64,000 nt of DNA from Sphingopyxis macrogoltabida (GCF_001314325.1 NZ_CP009429.1:3038501-3102500); one strand, 5' to 3'; counted from the stretch's first letter, positions 16,350-26,795 are shown. The notes: generated by a model from the sequence alone, not told the origin. Numbers and translations are program-made.

Positions 16350-19300
16350 CAATAATCCTTTCGATAACGGATGCTGAGGTTCGATTGCCCCGACCCGCCG
16401 GCCTGACTGAGGATCGAAAGGGCTTTCGACAGGCTGATTTCGAGCTGCGTCGCGGTGTAGCCGCGCGCATCGGTGATCACCTCGAGATAGATGTCCTTCG
16501 AAATATATTGCCCGGCGGCCAGCGCGGTGCCGCGCCCGACCGCATCGTCGGGACCGAGGACCCGCAGCCGGTCGATCCCGGTCGCCGACTGGAGCGCGCC
16601 GAGCGGGCTCAGTCCCCCGCCCCCGCCGCGCAGCGTGTTGAGCGACGATGCAAGCTGCACCGCTTGCAGCGGCGACAGCGAAGTGATCGAATCGCCGAAC
16701 AGGATGCGCGAGACGATCTCGTCCTGCGGCAGGCCCGGAACGCTCGAGAAGGTGATCTGCGGGTTCATCGCGCGGCCGGAGACGTTGACGTTCACCGTCA
16801 CCGTATCGATCGTATCGCTCGCCACCAGTTGCACCGACGGGTCGAAGGCGTCGCCGGTCGGGAAGGTGACCCGGCCCTGTTCCAGCTCGAACGAGCGGCC
16901 CGCGAAACCCAGGGTACCGCGCACCAGTTCGATCTGGCCGTTGACGCGGGGTGCCTGCGTCGTCCCGGTCAGCTTGACGTCGGCCTGCCATTCGGATTCG
17001 AGCCCCATACCGCTGACGTAGATTTCGTCGGGTGCGCGAAGCCGTATGTCGAGGCGGATGAGGTCGAACAGGCTGCCGCCCACTGCCGCGAGCCCGTCGC
17101 CGGTGACGCGCCGCCGCCCGGTCGGGGGTTTGCGGCGGACGCCGGTGAGGACGGGAACTTTCGCCGCGCCCTCGAGCACGATCTTGTAGCGCGTTTCGGG
17201 AAGGCGGAGATCTCCCGACAGCAGCGCGGTCTGCCCCGCCACCTTTTCGAGGGTCAGCGTTCCCGTCGCGCGCGCGGCGATATTTTCGCTCCGCGCGAGG
17301 CGGGCGTTGTCGAGCGTCGCCGAGATATTCATCGGATAGCCGTCGGCCGAGGCAAGGCTGATATAGCCCTTCGCCTGGATGCTGCCGTCGCCGGCGGTCG
17401 CGGTGAGCTGCTCGATCTCCAGCCGGTTGCCGGTGAAGCGGCCGTTGACGGCGATGTTGGTCAGGCGGGTACCGAAGGTCTGGTTTTCATAGACCATATC
17501 CTTGCCGCGCACGACGCCGTTGAGGCACGGATCGGCAACGCTGCAACTGAAGTCGGCGGCGACCGCGATCGGCCCCGTCACATGCTGGTCGGCGGGGCCG
17601 AAGAAGGAATAGAGGGTATCGGCGGGGCCGTTGTAGCGGATGCCGCCGCCGAGCGGCGCGGCCTGCAACCGTTCCATCCAGCTTCCGGCGCCGGGTCCGA
17701 GCGGCCGCAACGACGCCTGCAGACGCCCGATCACGCTGCCGCGCTTGCGCATCACGGCACGCGCCTCGCCGCCGTCGGTGAGCAGTTTGCCGACAAAATT
17801 GACGTCGACCGGCTGGCTGACCGACGCGGCGGTAGTGCGCGTGAAATCGTCGATGGTCAGCCGCGCGTCGGCCCGAGGAAAGGCATCGGGATTGGCCTGT
17901 TCGAAGTCGAGACTGCCCGTGGCGCGCCCGCCCAGCCCCATGTCGGGGTAAACAGTGTTGAGGATCGCCATATTGACCCGGTCGAGGCGGCTCTGGATCA
18001 TGATCCCGTCGCCGAAGCGCCCCGCGACGCGCGCATTGCTGCCGCGGCCGAGGTTGATGTTGGTCGGCAGCAGTTCATAGCCGTCGTCGCCCGGGATGAT
18101 CCGCGCCGGGGACGTCGTACGGAAATTGATCCCCGTCGCGCGGCCCTGCACCGATGCGCGCCACAGCTTCGGTTGCAGGTCGGCGTTGGCGGCGATCCGG
18201 AAGGGGACGCCGCTCGTCCCCTCGACCAGCGCCTGCGCCTTGCCGCTACCGTCGCGATAGTCGATCTTCACGCGCCCGACCGCGATATCGTAATCGCGAA
18301 TTCGGGTGTCGGCGATCTGGATGTCGGCAACGATGTGCGGCTGTTCATAGAGCGTGACGTCGGCATCGACGATCGCCGATCCGACCGCGAGCTTTGCCGG
18401 TCCCGGCAGCACGACATTGTTGGCGCGCACATTGATCGCCGCCGCCTGATATTTACCCGCGGCGCTGAGCCGGACGAGCCCGCCAAGCCCCTGCCCCGAG
18501 GCGTTAAGCTGGCCGGTAAACGGCCCTGCCGCGCTTTGCACAAGGCGCCCGTTGAAGCCGATCCCAGACAAATCGCCGCGCTCGATATCGATCGTCAGCG
18601 GTCCGGCTGCGGTCAGCAGAACGACATCTGCGGAGAGCGGACCGTAATCGGTGTCGCCCGTCGCGGCGAGGCGGTAGCCGTTCGGCGCGCCGTTGATCCG
18701 TGCGACGAGATTGGCGAGCCCGATGCCAAGCCCCGGCCTTTCGGCGGTGACCACCGCGCGCGGATCGCTGATCGTCCCCGCAAGCTGGACGCCGACGGGG
18801 CCATAGTCGGTCGAATTGGCGCGCGCCGCGAGCTGGATCTGGCCGTTGGGCGAATAGCTCCCCTGCCCGCCGGTGACGCGCAGGCGCGGCGCGGTCAGCC
18901 GCAGATTGGCGAAACGGATGATCCCGTCGGTGCCGTAACGCACATCGCTCGACGCCGTGGCATTGCCGCCGAGGAAATCGCGCACGCCCGAATTGAACAG
19001 CCGCGTCGAGCGAGCCCGCACTCGTCCGACGATCTCGAAGCCGCCGCGCGGCGCGGTCTTCAGATCGGCATCGGTGTCGATGTCGAAGATGCCGACGCTT
19101 TCGATCCGGTAGTCGTTGATCCGCCCGTCGATCGCGCCGGTATAGAAGCCCTTGTTGAGATCGGCGATGACGATCGCCTTGGCATCGATGCGCGGCGAAC
19201 GCAGGCGCAGATTGTCGCTGAGAATCCGGCCGTTGCTGTAGGCAAGGTCGCCGTCGAGGCGGACCTGGACCAATGTGCCGCCCGCGACGGTATCGAGCCC

Positions 19301-20578
19301 GCGGATGCGCGCCGCGCGCCCGGCGACGGGAATGACGATCTGGTCGGCGTCGACCCGCGCCTTGCCCGCCAAGCTCAATGTTTCGACGATGATGTCGTTG
19401 ACCGCGAGGCTGTTGGCGTTCGCCTGATATTCGACCGTCGGCAATGCGAAGGCGCCGTCGAGCTTCGCGGTCGCGCGCAGGCCGTTTGCGCGTACCGCAG
19501 GCGCGATCGCACCGGGGCGCAGGATGTTCACGGCGAGTTGCAGGCCATCGTAGCGGTTGGTTGCGAGGTCGATGCCGCCACTGATCCCAAGCCGCGCCGC
19601 ATCCGACGACAGCCGGCCGTCGATCGCGGCCTTGCGCTCGGCGAGCCGTGCGGTGAGGTCGATCGCCGTTTCGGTGCCCAATATCTCCGCCGCCGGACCG
19701 GTGAGGAGCCGCGACGCCTGCGCCATGCCCTTGATCGCGAAGGTGCCGTCGCGCGCCGTCAGCGCCAGCCGCGCGAGGGGCGCCGCGCCGAGATTGGCGG
19801 TGAGGTTGCCGTTCCACACCTTCCAGTCACCGCGCCCGTCAAGCTTGGCGGTCAGCGGTTCCTTGAAGCCGCCCATCGCCGCGAGCACGCCGCCTTGCGG
19901 GGCGTTGACGTCGAGCGTCATCGCGAGCCGGTTCGCCTCGGGCACCGCATCAAGCAGCAGCTTCAGCGTATCGCCCTTGGCCTTCGCGCCGATCGTCTCG
20001 GCATCGGCGGTCACCTGCGCCCGCCGGTCGGCGATCGCGATCTTGCCGCCCAGGCGCGCCTCCTGCCGTTCTCCGGCCACCGCGGGCTCGAAGATGAAGC
20101 GGTCGACCTGCAATTTGCCGACGTCGATGTCGATGTCGGGAAGCAGCGGCTCGCCGGTATCGGGAACGACCTTGAAGGCCGGTATCCGCTGCATGGTGAT
20201 TGTCTGCGCGGTCGCCGAGCGGACGTCGATATGATTGGCGAGATAGCGCAGCGGCCGCCAGTCAACCTTGACCTCGGGCGACGCAAGGAAGACGCCCTTG
20301 GGATCGGACAGGGTGAAATCGCGGATCGTCATGGCACTGAACAGCGACCCGTCGAGTCGGCCGATGCCGATCTTCATCCCGTTTTCGAATTCATATTTCT
20401 CGATCTGGGTGACGACGAACCGCCGTCCGGCGTCGCTGTTGAGACCCACGAGGAACAGCGCAAGGAGCAGGACGATGCCGAGCAGCGCAAGACCGATCCA
20501 GCGCAGGATGCGAAGCGGCCAGGATTGCGGCGGCGCCTTGTCGCTCGTGGCGATTTCGGGCGCGTCATCGGCCGCCAT
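16349..20578 (-). CDS. tamB: Translocation and assembly module subunit TamB
   Basis: Predicted 1409 residues, typical for TamB. A single N-terminal membrane helix (about 24-46, IGLALLGIVLLLALFLVG) is followed by a very long beta-taco/AsmA-like body and the conserved C-terminal DUF490 region (VSGRAMNPQITFSSVPGLPQ, then DEIVSRILFG). TamB spans the periplasm and works with TamA in outer-membrane protein assembly and lipid transport. Start and stop overlap tamA and the lipoprotein gene by one base each (TGATG), so the three genes form one coupled unit. Confidence 0.95.
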   Translation of the reverse strand: MAADDAPEIATSDKAPPQSWPLRILRWIGLALLGIVLLLALFLVGLNSDAGRRFVVTQIEKYEFENGMKIGIGRLDGSLFSAMTIRDFTLSDPKGVFLASPEVKVDWRPLRYLANHIDVRSATAQTITMQRIPAFKVVPDTGEPLLPDIDIDVGKLQVDRFIFEPAVAGERQEARLGGKIAIADRRAQVTADAETIGAKAKGDTLKLLLDAVPEANRLAMTLDVNAPQGGVLAAMGGFKEPLTAKLDGRGDWKVWNGNLTANLGAAPLARLALTARDGTFAIKGMAQASRLLTGPAAEILGTETAIDLTARLAERKAAIDGRLSSDAARLGISGGIDLATNRYDGLQLAVNILRPGAIAPAVRANGLRATAKLDGAFALPTVEYQANANSLAVNDIIVETLSLAGKARVDADQIVIPVAGRAARIRGLDTVAGGTLVQVRLDGDLAYSNGRILSDNLRLRSPRIDAKAIVIADLNKGFYTGAIDGRINDYRIESVGIFDIDTDADLKTAPRGGFEIVGRVRARSTRLFNSGVRDFLGGNATASSDVRYGTDGIIRFANLRLTAPRLRVTGGQGSYSPNGQIQLAARANSTDYGPVGVQLAGTISDPRAVVTAERPGLGIGLANLVARINGAPNGYRLAATGDTDYGPLSADVVLLTAAGPLTIDIERGDLSGIGFNGRLVQSAAGPFTGQLNASGQGLGGLVRLSAAGKYQAAAINVRANNVVLPGPAKLAVGSAIVDADVTLYEQPHIVADIQIADTRIRDYDIAVGRVKIDYRDGSGKAQALVEGTSGVPFRIAANADLQPKLWRASVQGRATGINFRTTSPARIIPGDDGYELLPTNINLGRGSNARVAGRFGDGIMIQSRLDRVNMAILNTVYPDMGLGGRATGSLDFEQANPDAFPRADARLTIDDFTRTTAASVSQPVDVNFVGKLLTDGGEARAVMRKRGSVIGRLQASLRPLGPGAGSWMERLQAAPLGGGIRYNGPADTLYSFFGPADQHVTGPIAVAADFSCSVADPCLNGVVRGKDMVYENQTFGTRLTNIAVNGRFTGNRLEIEQLTATAGDGSIQAKGYISLASADGYPMNISATLDNARLARSENIAARATGTLTLEKVAGQTALLSGDLRLPETRYKIVLEGAAKVPVLTGVRRKPPTGRRRVTGDGLAAVGGSLFDLIRLDIRLRAPDEIYVSGMGLESEWQADVKLTGTTQAPRVNGQIELVRGTLGFAGRSFELEQGRVTFPTGDAFDPSVQLVASDTIDTVTVNVNVSGRAMNPQITFSSVPGLPQDEIVSRILFGDSITSLSPLQAVQLASSLNTLRGGGGGLSPLGALQSATGIDRLRVLGPDDAVGRGTALAAGQYISKDIYLEVITDARGYTATQLEISLSKALSILSQAGGSGQSNLSIRYRKDY

Positions 20579-22944
20579 CAGAACGCCTGCCCGATCGAGA
20601 CATAGACGGCGACGAGCGCCTCGCCCGGCTTGCGGCCGATCGGCGTCGCGACGTCGAGCCGCATCGGCCCGAAATTGGTGTAATAGCGCGCACCGATGCC
20701 GGCGCCGAAGCGGAGGTCGGAGAAGGTCGGCGTCGATCCGCGATAGACCTGCCCCGCGTCGACGAAACCGACGATGCCGAAATTACCGAAACGATAGCGC
20801 GCTTCGAATGCCGCCTCGTTGACGCTGCGGCCCCCGATCGGATCGTTGTTCGGATCCTTGGGGCCGAGTTGCTGGTAACCGAAGCCGCGCACCGACCCGC
20901 CGCCGCCGGCATAGAAGCGCCGCGACGGGGCGAGCCGTTCGCGCGCGGCGCCGAGGATCGAGCCGACCCGGACGCGCCCGGCGAGCACGATGCTGTCCGT
21001 CACCGGATAATAGCCGCTCGCATCGATGCGCAGCCGCCCATAGGGCGAGAAGCGACCGGCGAGCGAGCCTTCGGGCTGGATCAGCGTGGTGACGCGGAAG
21101 CCCTTGGTCGGATCGAGCAGGCTGTCGGTGCGGTCGATACCGACCTGCCCGGTTAGCCCGAGGATCGTGTAGAAATCGCGATTGCGCCGGCCGAGGGTGA
21201 AATCATAATCATCCTCACTCGTCGCAATCAGTTCGGCGCCATAGGCGTAGGTCAGCTTCTTTTGCCAGATCGGCGTCGAATCGCGACTGACGCGGAAGCC
21301 GACCCGCCCGGTCAACGCCTCGAACGCGTTGTAATTGCTGCGCGTCGCTTCAGCGACGAGTTCGAAGGTGCGGTCGCGCTTGCCCGCGTTCGAGCGGCGG
21401 AAGGTCGCGCCGATGCCCTGCTCCTGCGTTCCCAGCACAGCGCGGCCGATCAGCGCGCCTTCGGGCGGGAAGAGATTGCGGTGGGTCCAGCTTCCCTCGA
21501 TCCGGATCCCCTCGCCGGTGCCATAACCGGCGCTGGCGGCAAGCGTGCGCGGCGGCCCCGCGTCCTGCGTCACCAGCATCGTCACATATTCGGTATCGTC
21601 CCCCGCGCTTTCGCCCGTCGGTTGCGGCTCGGCGGCGATGCTCGAAAAGAGGCCGGTTGCGACGAGCGCCTGCCGGAGATCGTCGACCTTGCGGCTGTCG
21701 TAGAGATCGCCGCGCTTGAAGCGCGCCAGCACCTCGACATGCTCGGCATCGAAGGCGAGGTCGCCCGTCGTCTCGATGCCGCCGAAGCGCGACCGCTTCC
21801 CGATCTCGACCGGCAGCGTGTAAACCGCGTCGCCGGTCGCGCCGTCGAGCAATATGTCGCGCTGCCCGACCTTGGCGAAAGGATAGCCTTCTTCGGGGAG
21901 CTTGAGCGCGATCGCCGCTTCGGCGCCCTGAACACGGTCGGCGACGATCGGTTCGCCGACAGCAATCGGGAAATTATCCTTGATCAATCCCGGCGGCACC
22001 GTCGCCGCCGCGTTGATGATGACGTCCGAGAATGTGTAACGTTTACCGGGGACCACATCGATGACCGCGACCAGCGGCCCGCGGTTGCCACGATTGCCTC
22101 CCGCGCCCGCCTGCGCATTGCCGCCCTCTCCCTCGGCGCGCGCGGTGCGGTCGATCCGCGTATTGACCGTGGCGTCATAATAGCCCTCGGACGACAGGAT
22201 GCGCTGCATCAGTTCGCCGTCGGCGCTCAGCCGGGCGCGGACCATCGCCGCATTGTCCGCCTTGCCATCGCCGTCGTAGAGCGCCGACAGGTCGCCGAAC
22301 AGATCGGCAAGGTCGACGTCGGTGCTGTCATCGGCGGGCGCAAGGCCGTTGACCTGCACCGTATAGGCAACCTCGCGATTGGCGTCGGGGTCCTCGGCCT
22401 CGGCAAAAACGACCGGCTCGACGTTGAAATTCTCGAGCGGCGGCAGCGGCGCGGCGAGTTCGGTGTCGGTGATCGGCGCGTCGCCGATGGGCTCGACGGT
22501 GTCGCCATCGGCCAGGGCCGGCAAGGGAACGCCGTCGACGACGGGCGGCTGCGCCTCGACGGTCGACGTGACGGCCGCGTCGGCCGGCTTCTTCGCGGCC
22601 TCGGCCGCCTGGCGCTGCTCGAACTCGGCGATCGATTCGAGCGGGCGGTCGAGTTCGGGGTCGTCTTCGGCGCCGATCGGCGGGATCGCCTTTTCGAACT
22701 CGTCATCCTCGATGATCGGCGCGACTTCGGGCAGCACGGCCTCGGGCGGCGGCGGGCTCGGCACCGCGATCGGGCCGGTCGCCGGCGCCTCGACGGTCGG
22801 AACGACCTTGGGCGGTTCGACCTCCTGCGCCGCGGCCGATGCCGTCCAGCCGGCCGAGAAAAGCGAGGTCGAAATAATCAACAGACGGCGCAGGCGCGAA
22901 AATCGGCGCGGGTGCAATTGACGAGATTTTTCAGAAATTTGCAT
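20578..22944 (-). CDS. tamA: Outer-membrane assembly protein TamA (Omp85 family)
   Basis: Predicted 788 residues, longer than the E. coli protein (577). A signal peptide ends near ASAAAQ (residue 39). An unusual acidic, Pro-rich linker (about 41-200) precedes POTRA-like domains and a 16-strand Omp85 barrel with the RGFGY motif (GGSVRGFGYQQLG) of the L6 loop; the last residue is Phe, the barrel-assembly signal. TamA inserts outer-membrane proteins together with TamB, whose start overlaps this stop by one base. The long disordered region after the signal is common in sphingomonads but its role is unknown. Confidence 0.93.
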   Translation of the reverse strand: MQISEKSRQLHPRRFSRLRRLLIISTSLFSAGWTASAAAQEVEPPKVVPTVEAPATGPIAVPSPPPPEAVLPEVAPIIEDDEFEKAIPPIGAEDDPELDRPLESIAEFEQRQAAEAAKKPADAAVTSTVEAQPPVVDGVPLPALADGDTVEPIGDAPITDTELAAPLPPLENFNVEPVVFAEAEDPDANREVAYTVQVNGLAPADDSTDVDLADLFGDLSALYDGDGKADNAAMVRARLSADGELMQRILSSEGYYDATVNTRIDRTARAEGEGGNAQAGAGGNRGNRGPLVAVIDVVPGKRYTFSDVIINAAATVPPGLIKDNFPIAVGEPIVADRVQGAEAAIALKLPEEGYPFAKVGQRDILLDGATGDAVYTLPVEIGKRSRFGGIETTGDLAFDAEHVEVLARFKRGDLYDSRKVDDLRQALVATGLFSSIAAEPQPTGESAGDDTEYVTMLVTQDAGPPRTLAASAGYGTGEGIRIEGSWTHRNLFPPEGALIGRAVLGTQEQGIGATFRRSNAGKRDRTFELVAEATRSNYNAFEALTGRVGFRVSRDSTPIWQKKLTYAYGAELIATSEDDYDFTLGRRNRDFYTILGLTGQVGIDRTDSLLDPTKGFRVTTLIQPEGSLAGRFSPYGRLRIDASGYYPVTDSIVLAGRVRVGSILGAARERLAPSRRFYAGGGGSVRGFGYQQLGPKDPNNDPIGGRSVNEAAFEARYRFGNFGIVGFVDAGQVYRGSTPTFSDLRFGAGIGARYYTNFGPMRLDVATPIGRKPGEALVAVYVSIGQAF

Positions 22945-23090
22945 CTGTCCACAGCCGATGGCGCACTTGTGGCCTCGGCAGCGCTGCGGCGCAACCGGAT
23001 TTTGAAAGGGACTTGTCCCGAAAACTACTCATGTCGCCCGATCCGCCCCTGCCCGGCCCATGCCCCTTCTCCCAACGACGCGGGATGCGA

Positions 23091-24554
23091 TCAGGTTCCG
23101 CAAAAGGTTGTATAAGGCGCAGAATCTTTTGGCGCCGGCTCGGCGAACGTCTCCCACCCGGCGCGCGCGACATAGGGATGGCGCACGACTTCGAGCAATG
23201 TCGTCCACGGCGCCATGTCGCCGGCCTCGGCCGCCGCCAGCGCCGCTTCGACGAGGTGGTTGCGCGGAATATAGAGCGGGTTGACCGCGTCCATCGCCGC
23301 TGCCCGCTCGACCGGCCCCGTGGCCTCGCGTTCCAGTCCGGCCCACCAGTCCGCGATCCATGCCGCCATCGCATCGGGCTCGGGCAACACCGCTTCCATC
23401 ATCGTCGCGTCGCCGCGCAACAGCATTGCGAGGGCGCGGAAGAAGGAGGTGAAATCGACGTTCAGCCGTTCAAGCTCGCCGAACAACCCGTCGATCAGAT
23501 CGGCGTCGGCTTCGTCGGCGCTGGCGAGGCCGAGCTTCAGGCGCATCCGCGCGAACCACGCGGCGCGGAACCGCTCGGGGATCGCCGTCACCAATTCCTT
23601 CGCGCGTTCGACATCCTCCGGACCGACCGCATGGATCGCGGGCAGCAGCGCCTCGGCGAAGCGCGCCATGTTCCAGTGCATGATCTGCGGCTGGCGGCCA
23701 TAGGCATAGCGGCCGTTGGCGTCGATCGAACTGAACACCGTATCGAGCGCGAAGCGGTCCATGAAGGCGCAGGGACCATAGTCGATCGTCTCGCCGCTGA
23801 TCGCGACATTGTCGGTGTTCATCACGCCGTGGATGAAGCCGAGCCCCAGCCAGTGCGCGACCAGTTCGCATTGCAGGCCGATGACGCGGTCGAGCAGCGC
23901 CAGATGCGGGTTCGGCGCCGCGGCGAGCTCGGGAAAATGGCGACGGACGCAGTAATCCGAAAGCTGGACGACATGGTCAGCGCCGAAATGCGCGGCAAAG
24001 AACTGGAAGGTGCCGACGCGGATATGGCTGCTTGCGATGCGCGTCAGCACCGCGCCGGGATGGGCGCGCTCGCGCTGCACCCGGTCGCCGGTCGCGACGG
24101 CCGCGAGCGAGCGTGTCGTCGGCACGCCCATCGCCGCCATCGCCTCGGACACCAGATATTCGCGCAGCACCGGACCGATCGCCGCCTTGCCGTCGCCGTT
24201 GCGCGAGAAAGGCGTCGGGCCCGATCCCTTGAGCTGGACATCGAATCGCGCCCCGTCCGGCGCCACGATCTCGCCGAGCAGGAGCGCGCGCCCGTCGCCG
24301 AGTTGCGACGAGAAATGGCCGAACTGGTGCCCGGCATAGGCAAAGGCGAGCGGGTTGGCGCCGCCAGGAAGATCCTGCCCCGAGAAGATGCCGGCGAGCC
24401 GGGCGTCGCTAGCCCCCGCGACATCAAGTCCCAGCCTGCCTGCGAGCGCGTGATTGAAGATCAGCAACGCGGGAGCGGAAGGCTTCGCAGCCTCGGCCGG
24501 CGCATAAAAACCTTCCATGGCGTCGTGAAAGCTGTTGTCGAAGGCAAAATTCAT
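23091..24554 (-). CDS. selO: Protein adenylyltransferase SelO (YdiU)
   Basis: Predicted 487 residues. SelO is a pseudokinase that transfers AMP from ATP to Ser/Thr/Tyr of redox proteins. Start ATG (MNFAFDNSFHDAMEGF) has GGGAGT upstream. Conserved blocks are AGHQFGHFSSQLGDGRA, LKGSGPTPFSRNGDG, VLREYLVSEAM, HGVMNTDNVAISGETIDYGP and the redox C-terminus TTFCGT, where many orthologues have Sec in place of this Cys. The stop lies 146 bases from the tamA start. It is well conserved and complete. Confidence 0.95.
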   Translation of the reverse strand: MNFAFDNSFHDAMEGFYAPAEAAKPSAPALLIFNHALAGRLGLDVAGASDARLAGIFSGQDLPGGANPLAFAYAGHQFGHFSSQLGDGRALLLGEIVAPDGARFDVQLKGSGPTPFSRNGDGKAAIGPVLREYLVSEAMAAMGVPTTRSLAAVATGDRVQRERAHPGAVLTRIASSHIRVGTFQFFAAHFGADHVVQLSDYCVRRHFPELAAAPNPHLALLDRVIGLQCELVAHWLGLGFIHGVMNTDNVAISGETIDYGPCAFMDRFALDTVFSSIDANGRYAYGRQPQIMHWNMARFAEALLPAIHAVGPEDVERAKELVTAIPERFRAAWFARMRLKLGLASADEADADLIDGLFGELERLNVDFTSFFRALAMLLRGDATMMEAVLPEPDAMAAWIADWWAGLEREATGPVERAAAMDAVNPLYIPRNHLVEAALAAAEAGDMAPWTTLLEVVRHPYVARAGWETFAEPAPKDSAPYTTFCGT

Positions 24555-24855
24555 CGGGTGACTCCCAAACTTCCCCAATTCTCCGGCGTCCCTGCCACGA
24601 ATGCAAGACCGATCGGGACTTCCCCGACTGGCCCGGCACGCATCGCGACCCGATCGACGAAGCTGCATTTGGACGGGCGGGCGTTGCATGTCATCTCAAA
24701 CCGGTTAGCATTTCAAACCCGACCACCTACCCAACAGCCGCAATCCCCGGATAGTCAGCTGCAGCAAGGAATTGCCGCCTTCAGCTTTGCGACAGGTCGA
24801 CGCAAAGATAATGCGCCGACATGTGACGAAAACGATCGATGACACAGGAAATCCA
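24555..24855. other. Divergent intergenic region between selO and beta-helix gene
   Basis: About 300 bases between divergent genes; it should carry promoters for both. I see no convincing ORF, RNA gene or strong inverted repeat. The composition is less GC-biased toward the right-hand gene. Confidence 0.4.
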
Positions 24856-26613
24856 ATGGAAAAGATGAATCGCCGTGAATATGGCCTGCTCCTTGCCGGG
24901 GCCGCCTATTCGCTCACCAGCACACCCGCCCGATCGCAACAAGCGGCCCCCTCGCCAAATGTATCGGCAGAAGCTTCGCCAGCGAGCAGAATCGGAAAGC
25001 TCGGGGGCGGCAGCGTTCAGGATTTCATCGACAGGATTGGGTCGAACCTGGGCAGCGAGGGAATAGGTTTCCAGCAGTTCGACAATGGCGCTGTTCATCG
25101 TACCGTTCAGGACAAGCTGCGGGATATATTGTCGGCAAAGGACTTCGGCGTGCTTGCCGACGGCCTCGCCGACGACACCAAAGCCCTGCAAAAGGCATTG
25201 GACTATGCGGCGCGCAACGATGTCGGCACGATCATGCTGCCGGCCGGGAAAATCCGTTTGACCGGCGATATCATCGTCGCTCACCAAGACAATCACAGCG
25301 GCAGCGAAACCGCCCAGATTACGGTTATGGGGCATGGCGCCGGGAAAAATGCCACCTGGCTCTATTTCGAAACCGGAAGCCTCAGGGTTCGCTCTTCCTC
25401 GCACATGCTGCGCGACTTTCGCGTCACGTCGAAAAATGGCGACGGGATCAAGATAGAACCCAGTTCCGAGCCCCCGCAATTCTCGGCACGGGGAGCCATG
25501 GAGAATATCCGCGCCGAAAACTGCGGCGGCTCCGGCGTGACCTTCGAAGATTGCTGGTGCTACCGCATGGACAATTGCTACGCCCGCTTCAACAAGGGCT
25601 GGGGGATCGAAGGCAAGGTCGGCCCGCTTACGGGCCTGTCGGTCAACGTGCTCGAAATCAGCGGCGGCGAATATCAGGGCAATGGCAGAATTGCAGGAGC
25701 CCGAACAAGCAAGGGCGGTGCCGGTCGAGGAACGGGCGGCGGCATATCGACGGGACGATGCGTCCAGTTCAACCTGCGCGGCGTTACGATCGAAGGCAAT
25801 GTCGGCGATGGGCTGAAACTGGCCGAGCAGTGCCGCGGGCTGGCGGTCGACGGCTGCTATTTCGAGAAAAACGGCTCACATCCCGAAAACAGGGACATCT
25901 GCAACGATCGACCCGGTCAGGCGACCCATGGCCCCAACAGTATCGTAATCGTCAATTGCAACTTCAGCCCCCAGAATGCGAACGGCACGGTCCAGGAACG
26001 GGCCATCGACCTTTGGGATACGATCGACCTCAAAATCGTCCATCCGCAGATATTCGCGCTCTCGTCGGGGATTCTCTATTCAAGCGAACCGATCCGCATC
26101 CGGGAGAGCGTTCCCGCGCGCGCCAGAGGCTGGATCGAAGGAGGCTGGTACAGCTCGGCCAAATATGCGCAGGAGTGGATAGCGAACGAAACGCAATGCT
26201 TCGGGTTCCCCCGGAAACAGATGTTCAGTCCGGACGTCGAACTGAAGCCCGGAAGCGAAAGCGCCGCCAGCCGGAATTATTTTGTCCGCGTTCCCCCAAC
26301 CTGCGCGAGGGGCGTCGACGTCGACCTTGTCACCCGGCCCGATGGAGGGGTGGGCACCGCCCGACTGACGCGCGTCCTGCGCCGCGGTCCGGCCGGCACA
26401 CGCTTCAGCACAACAAGTTTCGACATCGCCCACCCGTCGCCTCTCGACAGCATCTACACGTCGACCTCTTCGGTCAGCGAAAAAATGCCCGGCACGCATG
26501 TCGAAGTCCAGATCGTACGGGAATCAGGGCATGAAAAGGATACGTTGCCTTCGTCGCTCTTTCTGCAGGCATTGGAGGTAACGATCTACGAAGGCCGTAT
26601 TTCAGCAGGCTGA
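24856..26613 (+). CDS. Secreted right-handed beta-helix protein (pectate-lyase-3-like)
   Basis: Predicted 585 residues; the ATG at 24856 has AGGAAAT upstream. The N-terminus NRREYGLLLAGAAYSLTS looks like a Tat-type (RR-x-[FY]) signal. Residues about 95-140 carry KDFGVLADGLADDTKALQKA, the N-terminal signature of the Pectate_lyase_3/GH28-like family, followed by beta-helix turns rich in Gly, Asn and Cys (GVTIEGNVGDGLKL, AVDGCYFEKNG). Such proteins cleave or bind polysaccharides; the fold also occurs in phage tailspikes and epimerases. No catalytic set can be assigned. It stands alone between selO and ftsH, where tilS is often found beside ftsH, suggesting an insertion. Confidence 0.75.
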   Translation: MEKMNRREYGLLLAGAAYSLTSTPARSQQAAPSPNVSAEASPASRIGKLGGGSVQDFIDRIGSNLGSEGIGFQQFDNGAVHRTVQDKLRDILSAKDFGVLADGLADDTKALQKALDYAARNDVGTIMLPAGKIRLTGDIIVAHQDNHSGSETAQITVMGHGAGKNATWLYFETGSLRVRSSSHMLRDFRVTSKNGDGIKIEPSSEPPQFSARGAMENIRAENCGGSGVTFEDCWCYRMDNCYARFNKGWGIEGKVGPLTGLSVNVLEISGGEYQGNGRIAGARTSKGGAGRGTGGGISTGRCVQFNLRGVTIEGNVGDGLKLAEQCRGLAVDGCYFEKNGSHPENRDICNDRPGQATHGPNSIVIVNCNFSPQNANGTVQERAIDLWDTIDLKIVHPQIFALSSGILYSSEPIRIRESVPARARGWIEGGWYSSAKYAQEWIANETQCFGFPRKQMFSPDVELKPGSESAASRNYFVRVPPTCARGVDVDLVTRPDGGVGTARLTRVLRRGPAGTRFSTTSFDIAHPSPLDSIYTSTSSVSEKMPGTHVEVQIVRESGHEKDTLPSSLFLQALEVTIYEGRISAG

Positions 26614-26699
26614 GTCCGGCCTGCGGCTTCAAACTCCCGCAACCTTGCGACTTACCGATTGCAGGGACAATGCGCTTTTGCTAGCGGCCCGCCCCGTGA

Positions 26700-26795
26700 C
26701 CTCAGGTTCCCCGGCAACGGGGATGAAAAGGGAAGTCCGGTAAAGCCGGCGCTGCCCCGAGGCGAAAACCGCGTAAATAGCCGCCATTGGCTCAT
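26700..26795 (+). promoter_or_regulatory. Cobalamin-riboswitch-like sequence before ftsH
   Basis: On the plus strand the leader reads AGGTTCCCCGGCAACGGGG, then ATGAAAAGGGAAGTCCGG, TAAAGCCGGC and GCTGCCCC. This follows the order of conserved cobalamin-aptamer segments: GGTTCCC..., AAAAGGGAA, GGT..AA-CC and the GCTGCCCC part of the B12 box. The next part (CGCAACTGT) and the 3' AGCCAGGAGACC segment are not clear, so the element may be degenerate or a remnant. It ends about 75 bases before ftsH, not a known B12 target. Confidence 0.5.

Noticed and set aside
16385..20605. A 1400-residue open frame on the plus strand across tamB
   Set aside because: It is antisense to a complete, well-conserved TamB, has no family-like motifs and is Arg-rich, which is usual for the complementary frame of high-GC genes.
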